Source: Burkholderiaceae bacterium
GTDB lineage: Bacteria; Pseudomonadota; Gammaproteobacteria; Burkholderiales; Burkholderiaceae_A
Reading direction: 5' to 3'
DNA: 64,000 bases
Assembly: GCA_018402635.1 (NCBI GenBank)
Contig: JAGYIP010000010.1
Location: 41,953-105,952 of the forward strand
The position numbers and the translations under genes were made by a program. Under the pieces are notes generated by a model, which saw only the letters and a program-made list of their open reading frames with translations, did no database searches and was not told the origin of the DNA. Below, in pieces: positions 46,001-61,000 of the stretch. The number at the start of each line of letters is the position of its first letter. Position 1 is the stretch's first letter.

Positions 46001-49000
46001 ACCAACAACGGCACCATCAACTGGACCTACTCCATTGCAGAGGGTGCCCTTGATTTCCTAGCCAAAGACGAGCAGGTCACGGCAGTCTTTACCGTCACGC
46101 TCACTGACAGCAACGGCGGCACGGTCACCCAGGATGTCACGGTCACCATCACCGGCACCAATGATGCGCCAACGCTAACGGCCACCGATGTTGCAGGTGC
46201 CATCACCGAGGGGTCGGGAGTATTAAGTGATACGGGCTCGATTGCGTTTGCAGACCTTGATCTGACGGATCGGCCCACCGCCACATGAGGCCACCAAGTC
46301 GGTGGTGGCAGTCAGGGCTGATGGAAATCTACTGCGCTTACGCTCACCAATGATCAGCAAGCAGCCATTGAGGCCGCATTCTCGATTGCACCGGCTACGG
46401 GCAACACCAACAACGGCACTATCAACTGGACCTACTCCATTGCAGAGGGTGCCCTTGATTTCCTAGCCAAAGACGAGCAGGTCACGGCAGTCTTTACCGT
46501 CACGCTCACTGACAGCAACGGCGGCACGGTCACCCAGGATGTCACGGTCACCATCACCGGCACCAATGATGCGCCAACGCTAACGGCCACCGATGTTGCA
46601 GGTGCCATCACCGAGGGGTCGGGAGTATTAAGTGATACGGGCTCGATTGCGTTTGCAGACCTTGATCTGACGGATCGGCCCACCGCCACAGAGGCCACCA
46701 AGTCGGTGGCGGCAGTCAAGGCTGATGGATCTACTACGCTTGCGCTCACCACTGATCAGCAAGCAGCCATTGAGGCCGCATTCTCGATTACACCGGCTAC
46801 GGGCAACACCAACAACGGCACCATCGCCTGGACCTACTCCATTGCAGAGGGTGCCCTTGATTTCCTAGCCAAAGACGAGCAGGTCACGGCAGTCTTTACC
46901 GTCACGCTCACTGACAGCAACGGCGGCACGGTCACCCAGGATGTCACGGTCACCATCACCGGCAGCAATGATGTCCCAACGCTAACGGCCACCGATGTTG
47001 CAGGTGCCATCACCGAGGGGCGTCATGATGACCTATTAAGTGATCACGGGCTCGATTGCGTTTGCAGACCTTGATCTGACGGATCGGCCCACCGCCACAT
47101 TTGTGCCCACGTCGGTGGTGGCAGTCAGAGCCGATGGGTCTACTACGGTCGACGCCTATCAGCGAGCAGCCATTGAGGCCGCATTCTCGCTTCCTCAGAA
47201 CGGACCGAGCTCGACAGCGTTTAATACCAACAACGGCGTTATCGACTGGGACCTACTCCATTGCAGAGGGTGCCCTTGATTTCCTAGCCAAAGACGAGCA
47301 GGTCACGGCAGTCTTTACCGTCACGCTCACTGACAGCAAAGGCGGCACGGTCACCCAGGATGTCACGGTCACCATCACCGGCAGCAATGATGCGCCGGTG
47401 ATCAATGCAATCAGCCCGACTGCGCTGACTGAACAAACGAATACTGCGGCACTCACCGCCTCGATCCCCGTCAGCTTTACCGATGTTGATCTCACTGACA
47501 TTGGGCATACAGCCAGCATTACGGGTGTACAAGCTAGTGGTACCACCACCGGTCTAGCCCTAACTTCTGCTCAACTGATAGAGCTAGTCACCCCGGGCAC
47601 GGTTACCAAGGCCAGTGGTAGCAGCAGTGGCTCTATCAACATGGGCTTTAGTGCACCGGCAACCGCGATTGATTACTTGGCTGCGGGTGAAGTTCTAACC
47701 CTCACTTATACCGTTGCGGTCAATGACGGTGACGGTGGCATCACACCGCAGACCTTTGTGGTCACCATCACCGGCACGAACGACGCCCCCACGATTACCA
47801 CTGTCGAAGGAACCACCGATGTAGCGGGTGCGGTGACCGAAGATGCGTCACTCTCCACGCTGACCGATACCGGCACGATCACCTTTGATGATGTTGATCT
47901 GACTAACACTCACACCGTCTCGGTTGCCTCAGCCAGTGGCAATACCCTTGGTGGCACTCTCACACTCGGTGGTGTTAGTGAAAGTGCAATCACCAGTGAA
48001 GGCAGTGTGCCTTGGACCTATAGCGTTGCCAATAGTGCCACCCAGTACTTAGCGGCTGGTCAAACCGCCAGCGAGGTCTTTACCGTCACCGTTAGTGATG
48101 GCAATGGCGGCTACGGTCACCCAGGATGTCACGGTCACCATCACCGGCACCAACGATGCTCCGGTGGTTAACGCGATTACAGCAGTAAATCTGGTTGAAG
48201 TCTCTTCTATTGCTACTGGCCTCAAGTTTGACGGACAACAGGTAAAAATTGAATTAAATGAACCTGAAACTAATATTAGTCGCGAGTTTTATTTCAAAAC
48301 AACTGAAGGAGGCGGTCTATTTTCTGTAGATACAGATGCCGGTTGGGACCGCACCTTAATTATTGGTCAGCAGGTTAAATCTAGAGTTTGGTCTGATGAA
48401 ATAATCGCCTCTACAGGATTAAATTTAACTGATGGGGCAATTCATCAATTAGTATTTACGTTAGGTGCAAATGGTACCAATATTTATATCGATGGAAGCC
48501 TTGTGGCGCAAGGATTAAAAACATTTTCAGACTTTAATTGGGATACTTATCAACGAATCGGTAATTCATCAGATAGCGACGATAAACCATTTAATGGAGA
48601 AATATTTTCCTATCGAACATGGGATGTAGAGCTTTCTTTGGCGCAAATTAGTTCTAATCAGTTGCCACGACCCACACATGAGTTTCTCTTTACAGATATC
48701 TCCAACAGAAGTCAGATCATTGATACTGGGCTGCAGCCATTAGCTAATACAAAAATTGTTGTAGATTCAGGATTCAATTTTAGTAATATCAGTTCGGGTA
48801 ATGTGACTGCCACCATCCCCGTCACCTTTACCGATGTTGATCTCACTGATATCGGGCATACAGCCAGCATTACGGGTGTGGTAGCTAGTGGTATCACCAC
48901 CGGTCTAGCCCTAACTTCTGCTCAACTGATCGCTCTGGTCACCCCGGGCACGGTTACCAAGGCCAGTGGTAGCAGCAGTGGTTCTATCAACATGGGCTTT

Positions 49001-52000
49001 AGTGCACCAGCCAGCGAGCTTGATTACTTGGCTGCTGGTGAAGTTCTAACCCTCACTTATACCGTTGCGGTCGATGATGGTGACGGTGGTATCACACCGC
49101 AGACCTTTGTGGTCACCATCACCGGCACCAATGATGCGCCAACGCTAACGGCCACCGATGTTGCAGGTGCCATCACCGAGGGGTCGGGAGTATTAAGTGA
49201 TACGGGCTCGATTGCGTTTGCAGACCTTGATCTGACGGATCGGCCCACCGCCACATTTGTGCCCACGTCGGTGGAGGCAGTCAGGGCCGATCAATCTACT
49301 GCGCTTACGCTCACCCCTGAGCAGCAAGCAGCCATTGAGGCCGCATTCTCGATTGCACCGGACTCCGTGAACACCAACAACGGCGTCATCGCCTGGGACT
49401 ACTCCATTGCAGAGGGTGCCCTTGATTTCCTAGCCAAAGACGAGCAGGTCACGGCAGTCTTTACCGTCACGCTCACTGACAGCAACGGCGGCACGGTCAC
49501 CCAGGATGTCACGGTCACCATCACCGGCACCAATGATGCGCCAACGCTAACGGCCACCGATGTTGCAGGTGCCATCACCGAGGGGTCGGGAGTATTAAGT
49601 GATACGGGCTCGATTGCGTTTGCAGACCTTGATCTGACGGATCGGCCCACCGCCACAGAGGCCACCAAGTCGGTGGTGGCAGTCAGAGCCAATAACACTG
49701 CGCTTACGCTCACCACCGATCAGCAAACAGCCATTGAGAACGCATTCTCGATTGCACCGGACTCCGTGAACACCAACAACGGCACCATCAATTGGACCTA
49801 CTCCATTGCAGAGGGTGCCCTTGATTTCCTAGCCAAAGACGAGCAGGTCACGGCAGTCTTTACCGTCACGCTCACTGACAGCAACGGCGGCACGGTCGCC
49901 CAGGATGTCACGGTCACCATCACCGGCACCAATGATGCGCCAACGCTAACGGCCACCGATGTTGCAGGTGCCATCACCGAGGGGTCGGGAGTATTAAGTG
50001 ATACGGGCTTCATTGAGTTTGCAGACCTTGATCTGACGGATCGGCCCACCGCCACATTTGTGGCCACGTCGGTGGTGGCAGTCAGAGCCAATAACACTGC
50101 GCTTACGCTCACCACCGATCAGCAAGCAGCCATTGAGGCCGCATTCTCGATTGCACCGGACTCCGTGAACACCAACAACGGCACCATCAATTGGACCTAC
50201 TCCATTGCAGAGGGTGCCCTTGATTTCCTAGCCAAAGACGAGCAGGTCACGGCAGTCTTTACCGTCACGCTCACTGACAGCAAAGGCGGCACGGTCACCC
50301 AGGATGTCACGGTCACCATCACCGGCAGCAATGATGTCCCAACGCTAACGGCCACCGATGTTGAAGGTGCCATCACCGAGGGTGACAGCCTCACTGATGA
50401 TATCGTCATTCATTCGACCTCGGGCTCGATTGCGTTTGCAGACCTTGATCTGACGGATCGGCCCACCGCCACAGAGGCCACCACAATCACTTTCGCACCG
50501 GGTGCCGGTGGCACGATTACCCAAGTTGGTAATGACTATGTCCACACTTTTACTTCTACAGGCACCTCAACCTTTGTAGCACCTGACGCTAATGTGAGTG
50601 CACAGATTCTGTTGGTGGGGGGTGGGGGCGGAGGCAGTGGTGGTGGAGGTGGTGGCGGCGGAGTTGTGTATCTAGCTGATTACTCGTTACTTGCAGATCA
50701 AACGTATAACGTTAGCGTTGGCACCGGAGGAGCACCAAACCCTGATCGTTTTTTTGCGAGCGGTAATGGGGCAAATGGTGGAAGTTCATTTTTTGATTCC
50801 ATTACTGCCTATGGTGGTGGTGGTGGCGGCGGGGTGGGAAGTGGCGGCTCAAGCGGGGCTTCGAGCGGGGGAGCTGGGCCGGACACGGGCGCTATTTCGG
50901 GTACCCCGACACAGGGATATTCAGGCGCAAATGGTGCTGCATATGATGGATATGTTGCATCTGGTGGGGGCGGTGGAGCAGGGGGTCCTGGCACACGCGG
51001 TCTCTATGGCGCTGACGGTTACGGATGGGCAACAAGTTCATCACCCGGTGGTAACGGAGGCGCTGGTTTGGCTTATGCCATTTCTGGTGTTGAAAGTTAT
51101 TACGGTGGTGGGGGTGGTGGGGGAGCAAATACAAACGCCGCTGACACCACTATTGGTGGGTTAGGCGGTCTCGGGGGCGGTGGTGCGGGCGCCCGAACGA
51201 ATAACGGGCAGGGCGGCGCAGGACTTTCTAATACTGGTGGCGGGGGTGGGGGCGGCGACTTTGAAGGTCAGGGCGGCGCCGGCGGTTCTGGCATCGTGAT
51301 TGTGCGCTACACAGCAACAACTAACAATACTGTGGCGGCAGTCAGAGCCGATAAAACACCTCTTGAGCTTACCTCCGCTCAGCAAGCAGCCATTGAGGCC
51401 GCATTCTCGATTACACCGGACTCCGTGAACACCAACAACGGCGTCATCGCCTGGGACTACTCCATTGCAGAGGGCGACCTTGATTTCCTAGCCGCCGGTG
51501 AGACGGTCACGGCAGTCTTTACCGTGACGGTCGATGATCAAAAGGGCGGCACGGCCACCCAGGATGTCACGGTCACCATCACCGGCAGCAATGATGCGCC
51601 GGTGATCAATGCAATCAGCCCGACTGCGCTGACTGAACAAACGAATACTGCGGCACTCACCGCTTCGATCCCCGTTACCTTTACCGATGTTGATCTCACC
51701 GACATTGGCCATACAGCCAGCATTACGGATGTAGTAGCTAGTGATACCACCGCCGGTCTAGTCCTAACTTCTGATCAACTGATGGCTCTGGTCACCCCGG
51801 GCGAGGTTACCAAGGCCAGTGGTAGCAGCAGTGGCTCTATTGAAATGAACTTTAGTGCACTATCCAGTGAGCTTGATTACTTGGCTGCGGGTGAAGTTCT
51901 AACCCTCACTTATACCGTTGCGGTCAATGATGGTGACGGTGGCATCACACCGCAGGACTTTGTGGTCACCATCACCGGCACCAATGATGCGCCGGTGATC

Positions 52001-55000
52001 AATGCAATCAGCCCGACTGCGCTGACTGAACAAACGAATACTGCGGCACTCACCGCCTCGATCCCCGTTACCTTTACCGATGTTGATCTCACCGACATTG
52101 GGCATACAGCCAGCATTACGAATGTGCAAGCTAGTGGTACCACCGCCGGTCTAGTCCTAACTTCTGATCAACTGATGGCTCTGGTCACCCCGGGCGCGGT
52201 TACCAAGGACAGTGGTAGCGGCAGTGGCTCCATCAACATGGGCTTTAGTGCACTGGCAACCGCGATTGATTACTTGGCTGCGGGTGAAGTTCTAACCCTC
52301 ACTTATACCGTTGCGGTCAATGACGGTGACGGTGGCATCACACCGCAGACCTTTGTGGTCACCATCACCGGCACCAATGATGCGCCGGTGATCAATGCAA
52401 TCAGCCCGACTGCGCTGACTGAACAAACGAATACTGCGGCACTCACCGCTTCGATCCCCGTTACCTTTACCGATGTTGATCTCACCGACATTGGCCATAC
52501 AGCCAGCATTACGGATGTAGTAGCTAGTGATACCACCGCCGGTCTAGTCCTAACTACTGAGCAACTGATGGCTCTGGTCACCCCGGGCGCGGTTACCAAG
52601 GACAGTGGTAGCGGCAGTGGCTCCATCAACATGGGCTTTAGTGCACCGGCAACCGCGATTGATTACTTGGCTGCGGGTGAAGTTCTAACCCTCACTTATA
52701 CCGTTGCGGTCAATGACGGTGACGGTGGCATCACACCGCAGACCTTTTTGGTCACCATCACCGGCACCAATGATGCGCCAACGCTAACGGCCACCGATGT
52801 TGCAGGTGCCATCACCGAGGGGTCGGTATTAAGTGATACGGGCTCGATTGCGTTTGCAGACCTTGATCTGACGGATCGGCCCACCGCCACATTTGTGCCC
52901 ACGTCGGTGGAGGCAGTCAGACACGATGGGTCTACTACGGTCGAGGCCGATCAGCAAACAGCCATTGAGGCCGCATTCTCGATTTCACCGGAATCGTATA
53001 ACGCCAACAACGGCACCATCGCCTGGGACTACTCCATTGCCGAGGGCGACCTTGATTTCCTAGCCGAGGGTGAGACGGTCACGGCAGTCTTTACCGTGAC
53101 GGTCGATGATCAAAAGGGCGGCACAGCCACCCAGGATGTCACGGTCACCATCACCGGCACCAATGATGCGCCAACGCTAACGGCCACTGATGTTGCAGGT
53201 GCCATCACCGAGGGGTCGGTATTAAGTGATACGGGCTCGATTGCGTTTGCAGACCTTGATCTGACGGATCGGCCCACCGCCACATTTGTGCCCACGTCGG
53301 TGGAGGCAGTCAGACACGATGGGTCTACTACGGTCGAGGCCGATCAGCAAACAGCCATTGAGGCCGCATTCTCGATTTCACCGGAATCGTATAACGCCAA
53401 CAACGGCACCATCGCCTGGGACTACTCCATTGCCGAGGGCGACCTTGATTTCCTAGCCGAGGGTGAGACGGTCACGGCAGTCTTTACCGTGACGGTCGAT
53501 GATCAAAAGGGCGGCACAGCCACCCAGGATGTCACGGTCACCATCACCGGCACCAATGATGCGCCAACGCTAACGGCCACTGATGTTGCAGGTGCCATCA
53601 CCGAGGGGTCGGTATTAAGTGATACGGGCTCGATTGCGTTTGCAGACCTTGATCTGACGGATCGGCCCACCGCCACATTTGTGCCCACGTCGGTGGAGGC
53701 AGTCAGACACGATGGGTCTACTACGGTCGAGGCCGATCAGCAAACAGCCATTGAGGCCGCATTCTCGATTTCACCGGAATCGTATAACGCCAACAACGGC
53801 ACCATCGCCTGGGACTACTCCATTGCCGAGGGCGACCTTGATTTCCTAGCCGAGGGTGAGACGGTCACGGCAGTCTTTACCGTGACGGTCGATGATCAAA
53901 AGGGCGGCACAGCCACCCAGGATGTCACGGTCACCATCACCGGCACCAATGATGCGCCAACGCTAACGGCCACCGATGTTGCAGGTGCCATCACCGAGGG
54001 TCGGTATTAAGTGATACGGGCTCGATTGCGTTTGCAGACCTTGATCTGACGGATCGGCCCACCGCCACATTTGTGCCCACGTCGGTGGAGGCAGTCAGAC
54101 ACGATGGGTCTACTACGGTCGAGGCCGATCAGCAAACAGCCATTGAGGCCGCATTCTCGATTTCACCGGAATCGTATAACGCCAACAACGGCACCATCGC
54201 CTGGGACTACTCCATTGCCGAGGGCGACCTTGATTTCCTAGCCGAGGGTGAGACGGTCACGGCAGTCTTTACCGTGACGGTCGATGATCAAAAGGGCGGC
54301 ACAGCCACCCAGGATGTCACGGTCACCATCACCGGCACCAATGATGCGCCAACGCTAACGGCCACTGATGTTGCAGGTGCCATCACCGAGGGGTCGGTAT
54401 TAAGTGATACGGGCTCGATTGCGTTTGCAGACCTTGATCTGACGGATCGGCCCACCGCCACATTTGTGCCCACGTCGGTGGAGGCAGTCAGACACGATGG
54501 GTCTACTACGGTCGAGGCCGATCAGCAAACAGCCATTGAGGCCGCATTCTCGATTTCACCGGAATCGTATAACGCCAACAACGGCACCATCGCCTGGGAC
54601 TACTCCATTGCCGAGGGCGACCTTGATTTCCTAGCCGAGGGTGAGACGGTCACGGCAGTCTTTACCGTGACGGTCGATGATCAAAAGGGCGGCACAGCCA
54701 CCCAGGATGTCACGGTCACCATCACCGGCACCAATGATGCGCCAACGCTAACGGCCACTGATGTTGCAGGTGCCATCACCGAGGGGTCGGTATTAAGTGA
54801 TACGGGCTCGATTGCGTTTGCAGACCTTGATCTGACGGATCGGCCCACCGCCACATTTGTGCCCACGTCGGTGGAGGCAGTCAGACACGATGGGTCTACT
54901 ACGGTCGAGGCCGATCAGCAAACAGCCATTGAGGCCGCATTCTCGATTTCACCGGAATCGTATAACGCCAACAACGGCACCATCGCCTGGGACTACTCCA

Positions 55001-58000
55001 TTGCCGAGGGCGACCTTGATTTCCTAGCCGAGGGTGAGACGGTCACGGCAGTCTTTACCGTGACGGTCGATGATCAAAAGGGCGGCACAGCCACCCAGGA
55101 TGTCACGGTCACCATCACCGGCACCAATGATGCGCCAACGCTAACGGCCACTGATGTTGCAGGTGCCATCACCGAGGGTCGGTATTAAGTGATACGGGCT
55201 CGATTGCGTTTGCAGACCTTGATCTGACGGATCGGCCCACCGCCACATTTGTGCCCACGTCGGTGGAGGCAGTCAGACACGATGGGTCTACTACGGTCGA
55301 GGCCGATCAGCAAACAGCCATTGAGGCCGCATTCTCGATTTCACCGGAATCGTATAACGCCAACAACGGCACCATCGCCTGGGACTACTCCATTGCCGAG
55401 GGCGACCTTGATTTCCTAGCCGAGGGTGAGACGGTCACGGCAGTCTTTACCGTGACGGTCGATGATCAAAAGGGCGGCACAGCCACCCAGGATGTCACGG
55501 TCACCATCACCGGCACCAATGATGCGCCAACGCTAACGGCCACTGATGTTGCAGGTGCCATCACCGAGGGGTCGGTATTAAGTGATACGGGCTCGATTGC
55601 GTTTGCAGACCTTGATCTGACGGATCGGCCCACCGCCACATTTGTGCCCACGTCGGTGGAGGCAGTCAGACACGATGGGTCTACTACGGTCGAGGCCGAT
55701 CAGCGAAACAGCCATTGAGGCCGCATTCTCGATTTCACCGGAATCGTATAACGCCAACAACGGCACCATCGCCTGGGACTACTCCATTGCCGAGGGCGAC
55801 CTTGATTTCCTAGCCGAAGGTGAGACGGTCACGGCAGTCTTTACCGTGACGGTCGATGATCAAAAGGGCGGCACAGCCACCCAGGATGTCACGGTCACCA
55901 TCACCGGCACCAATGATGCGCCAACGCTAACGGCCACCGATGTTGCAGGTGCCATCACCGAGGGGTCGGTATTAAGTGATACGGGCTCGATTGCGTTTGC
56001 AGACCTTGATCTGACGGATCTGCCCACTGCCACATTTGTGGCCACGTCGGTGGCGGCAGTCAGACACGATGGGTCTACTACGGTCGAGGCCGATCAGCAA
56101 ACAGCCATTGAGGCCGCATTCTCGATTTCACCGGAATCGTATAACGCCAACAACGGCACCATCGCCTGGGACTACTCCATTGCCGAGGGCGACCTTGATT
56201 TCCTAGCCGAGGGTGAGACGGTCACGGCAGTCTTTACCGTGACGGTCGATGATCAAAAGGGCGGCACGGCCACCCAGGATGTCACGGTCACCATCACCGG
56301 CACCAATGATGCGCCAACGCTAACGGCCACTGATGTTGCAGGTGCCATCACCGAGGGTCGGTATTAAGTGATACGGGCTCGATTGCGTTTGCAGACCTTG
56401 ATCTGACGGATCGGCCCACCGCCACATTTGTGCCCATGTCGGTGTCTGCAGTCAGACACGATGGGTCTACTACGGTCGAGGCCGATCAGCAAACAGCCAT
56501 TGAGGCCGCATTCTCGATTTCACCGGACTCGTATAACGCCAACAACGGCACCATCGACTGGGACTACTCCATTGCCGAGGGCGACCTTGATTTCCTAGCC
56601 GAGGGTGAGACGGTCACGGCAGTCTTTACCGTGACGGTCGATGATCAAAAGGGCGGCACAGCCACCCAGGATGTCACGGTCACCATCACCGGCACCAATG
56701 ATGCGCCAACGCTAACGGCCACTGATGTTGCAGGTGCCATCACCGAGGGGTCGGTATTAAGTGATACGGGCTCGATTGCGTTTGCAGACCTTGATCTGAC
56801 GGATCGGCCCACCGCCACATTTGTGCCCACGTCGGTGGAGGCAGTCAGACACGATGGGTCTACTACGGTCGACGCCGATCAGCAAACAGCCATTGAGGCC
56901 GCATTCTCGATTGCACCGGAATCGTATAACGCCAACAACGGCACCATCGCCTGGGACTACTCCATTGCCGAGGGCGACCTTGATTTCCTAGCCGAGGGTG
57001 AGACGGTCACGGCAGTCTTTACCGTGACGGTCGATGATCAAAAGGGCGGCACGGTCACCCAGGATGTCACGGTCACCATCACCGGCACCAATGATGCGCC
57101 AACGCTAACGGCCACCGATGTTGCAGGTGCCATCACCGAGGGGTCGGTATTAAGTGATACGGGCTCGATTGCGTTTGCAGACCTTGATCTGACGGATCGG
57201 CCCACCGCCACATTTGTGGCCACGTCGGTGGTGGCAGTCAGAGCCGATGGGTCTACTACGGTCGACGCCGATCAGCAAGCAGCCATTGAGGCCGCATTCT
57301 CGATTACACCGGACTCGTATAACGATAGCGCCAACAACGGCGTCATCGCCTGGGACTACTCCATTGCCGAGGGCGACCTTGATTTCCTAGCCGAGGGTGA
57401 GACGGTCACGGCAGTCTTTACCGTGACGGTCGAGGATCTCAAGGGCGGCACAGCCACCAGGATGTCACGGTCACCATCACCGGCACCAATGATGCGCCAA
57501 CGCTAACGGCCACCGATGTTGCAGGTGCCATCACCGAGGGGTCGGTATTAAGTGATACGGGCTCGATTGCGTTTGCAGACCTTGATCTGACGGATCGGCC
57601 CACCGCCACATTTGTGCCCACGTCGGTGGAGGCAGTCAGACACGATGGGTCTACTACGGTCGAGGCCGATCAGCAAACAGCCATTGAGGCCGCATTCTCG
57701 ATTTCACCGGAATCGTATAACGCCAACAACGGCACCATCGCCTGGGACTACTCCATTGCCGAGGGCGACCTTGATTTCCTAGCCGAGGGTGAGACGGTCA
57801 CGGCAGTCTTTACCGTGACGGTCGATGATCAAAAGGGCGGCACAGCCACCCAGGATGTCACGGTCACCATCACCGGCACCAATGATGCGCCAACGCTAAC
57901 GGCCACTGATGTTGCAGGTGCCATCACCGAGGGTCGGTATTAAGTGATACGGGCTCGATTGCGTTTGCAGACCTTGATCTGACGGATCGGCCCACCGCCA

Positions 58001-61000
58001 CATTTGTGCCCACGTCGGTGGAGGCAGTCAGACACGATGGGTCTACTACGGTCGAGGCCGATCAGCAAACAGCCATTGAGGCCGCATTCTCGATTTCACC
58101 GGAATCGTATAACGCCAACAACGGCACCATCGCCTGGGACTACTCCATTGCCGAGGGCGACCTTGATTTCCTAGCCGAGGGTGAGACGGTCACGGCAGTC
58201 TTTACCGTGACGGTCGATGATCAAAAGGGCGGCACAGCCACCCAGGATGTCACGGTCACCATCACCGGCACCAATGATGCGCCAACGCTAACGGCCACTG
58301 ATGTTGCAGGTGCCATCACCGAGGGGTCGGTATTAAGTGATACGGGCTCGATTGCGTTTGCAGACCTTGATCTGACGGATCGGCCCACCGCCACATTTGT
58401 GCCCACGTCGGTGGAGGCAGTCAGACACGATGGGTCTACTACGGTCGAGGCCGATCAGCAAACAGCCATTGAGGCCGCATTCTCGATTTCACCGGAATCG
58501 TATAACGCCAACAACGGCACCATCGCCTGGGACTACTCCATTGCCGAGGGCGACCTTGATTTCCTAGCCGAGGGTGAGACGGTCACGGCAGTCTTTACCG
58601 TGACGGTCGATGATCAAAAGGGCGGCACAGCCACCCAGGATGTCACGGTCACCATCACCGGCACCAATGATGCGCCAACGCTAACGGCCACTGATGTTGC
58701 AGGTGCCATCACCGAGGGTCGGTATTAAGTGATACGGGCTCGATTGCGTTTGCAGACCTTGATCTGACGGATCGGCCCACCGCCACATTTGTGCCCACGT
58801 CGGTGGAGGCAGTCAGACACGATGGGTCTACTACGGTCGAGGCCGATCAGCAAACAGCCATTGAGGCCGCATTCTCGATTTCACCGGAATCGTATAACGC
58901 CAACAACGGCACCATCGCCTGGGACTACTCCATTGCCGAGGGCGACCTTGATTTCCTAGCCGAGGGTGAGACGGTCACGGCAGTCTTTACCGTGACGGTC
59001 GATGATCAAAAGGGCGGCACAGCCACCCAGGATGTCACGGTCACCATCACCGGCACCAATGATGCGCCAACGCTAACGGCCACTGATGTTGCAGGTGCCA
59101 TCACCGAGGGTCGGTATTAAGTGATACGGGCTCGATTGCGTTTGCAGACCTTGATCTGACGGATCGGCCCACCGCCACATTTGTGCCCACGTCGGTGGAG
59201 GCAGTCAGACACGATGGGTCTACTACGGTCGAGGCCGATCAGCAAACAGCCATTGAGGCCGCATTCTCGATTTCACCGGAATCGTATAACGCCAACAACG
59301 GCACCATCGCCTGGGACTACTCCATTGCCGAGGGCGACCTTGATTTCCTAGCCGAGGGTGAGACGGTCACGGCAGTCTTTACCGTGACGGTCGATGATCA
59401 AAAGGGCGGCACAGCCACCCAGGATGTCACGGTCACCATCACCGGCACCAATGATGCGCCAACGCTAACGGCCACTGATGTTGCAGGTGCCATCACCGAG
59501 GGGTCGGTATTAAGTGATACGGGCTCGATTGCGTTTGCAGACCTTGATCTGACGGATCGGCCCACCGCCACATTTGTGCCCACGTCGGTGGAGGCAGTCA
59601 GACACGATGGGTCTACTACGGTCGAGGCCGATCAGCAAACAGCCATTGAGGCCGCATTCTCGATTTCACCGGAATCGTATAACGCCAACAACGGCACCAT
59701 CGCCTGGGACTACTCCATTGCCGAGGGCGACCTTGATTTCCTAGCCGAGGGTGAGACGGTCACGGCAGTCTTTACCGTGACGGTCGATGATCAAAAGGGC
59801 GGCACAGCCACCCAGGATGTCACGGTCACCATCACCGGCACCAATGATGCGCCAACGCTAACGGCCACTGATGTTGCAGGTGCCATCACCGAGGGGTCGG
59901 TATTAAGTGATACGGGCTCGATTGCGTTTGCAGACCTTGATCTGACGGATCGGCCCACCGCCACATTTGTGCCCACGTCGGTGGAGGCAGTCAGACACGA
60001 TGGGTCTACTACGGTCGAGGCCGATCAGCAAACAGCCATTGAGGCCGCATTCTCGATTTCACCGGAATCGTATAACGCCAACAACGGCACCATCGCCTGG
60101 GACTACTCCATTGCCGAGGGCGACCTTGATTTCCTAGCCGAGGGTGAGACGGTCACGGCAGTCTTTACCGTGACGGTCGATGATCAAAAGGGCGGCACAG
60201 CCACCCAGGATGTCACGGTCACCATCACCGGCACCAATGATGCGCCAACGCTAACGGCCACTGATGTTGCAGGTGCCATCACCGAGGGTCGGTATTAAGT
60301 GATACGGGCTCGATTGCGTTTGCAGACCTTGATCTGACGGATCGGCCCACCGCCACATTTGTGCCCACGTCGGTGGAGGCAGTCAGACACGATGGGTCTA
60401 CTACGGTCGAGGCCGATCAGCAAACAGCCATTGAGGCCGCATTCTCGATTTCACCGGAATCGTATAACGCCAACAACGGCACCATCGCCTGGGACTACTC
60501 CATTGCCGAGGGCGACCTTGATTTCCTAGCCGAGGGTGAGACGGTCACGGCAGTCTTTACCGTGACGGTCGATGATCAAAAGGGCGGCACAGCCACCCAG
60601 GATGTCACGGTCACCATCACCGGCACCAATGATGCGCCAACGCTAACGGCCACTGATGTTGCAGGTGCCATCACCGAGGGGTCGGTATTAAGTGATACGG
60701 GCTCGATTGCGTTTGCAGACCTTGATCTGACGGATCGGCCCACCGCCACATTTGTGCCCACGTCGGTGGAGGCAGTCAGACACGATGGGTCTACTACGGT
60801 CGAGGCCGATCAGCAAACAGCCATTGAGGCCGCATTCTCGATTTCACCGGAATCGTATAACGCCAACAACGGCACCATCGCCTGGGACTACTCCATTGCC
60901 GAGGGCGACCTTGATTTCCTAGCCGAGGGTGAGACGGTCACGGCAGTCTTTACCGTGACGGTCGATGATCAAAAGGGCGGCACAGCCACCCAGGATGTCA

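Larger units (their letters stand above)
44945..50480 (+). repeat. Type-A VCBS units (about 131-134 residues), interspersed with type-B units
   Basis: Consensus landmarks: [65 protein letters not shown] and [13 protein letters not shown]. Units differ in a variable loop after PTAT (EATKS, FVPTS, FVATS, VMATKS) and in the segment after AFSI ([20 protein letters not shown]). Conserved blocks are nearly identical at DNA level between units. Confidence 0.85.

Noticed and set aside
50691..51164. Alternative-frame protein of 157 residues within the glycine-rich module
   Set aside because: It is a frame shadow of GGN-rich DNA; the in-frame reading has recognisable domain ends.
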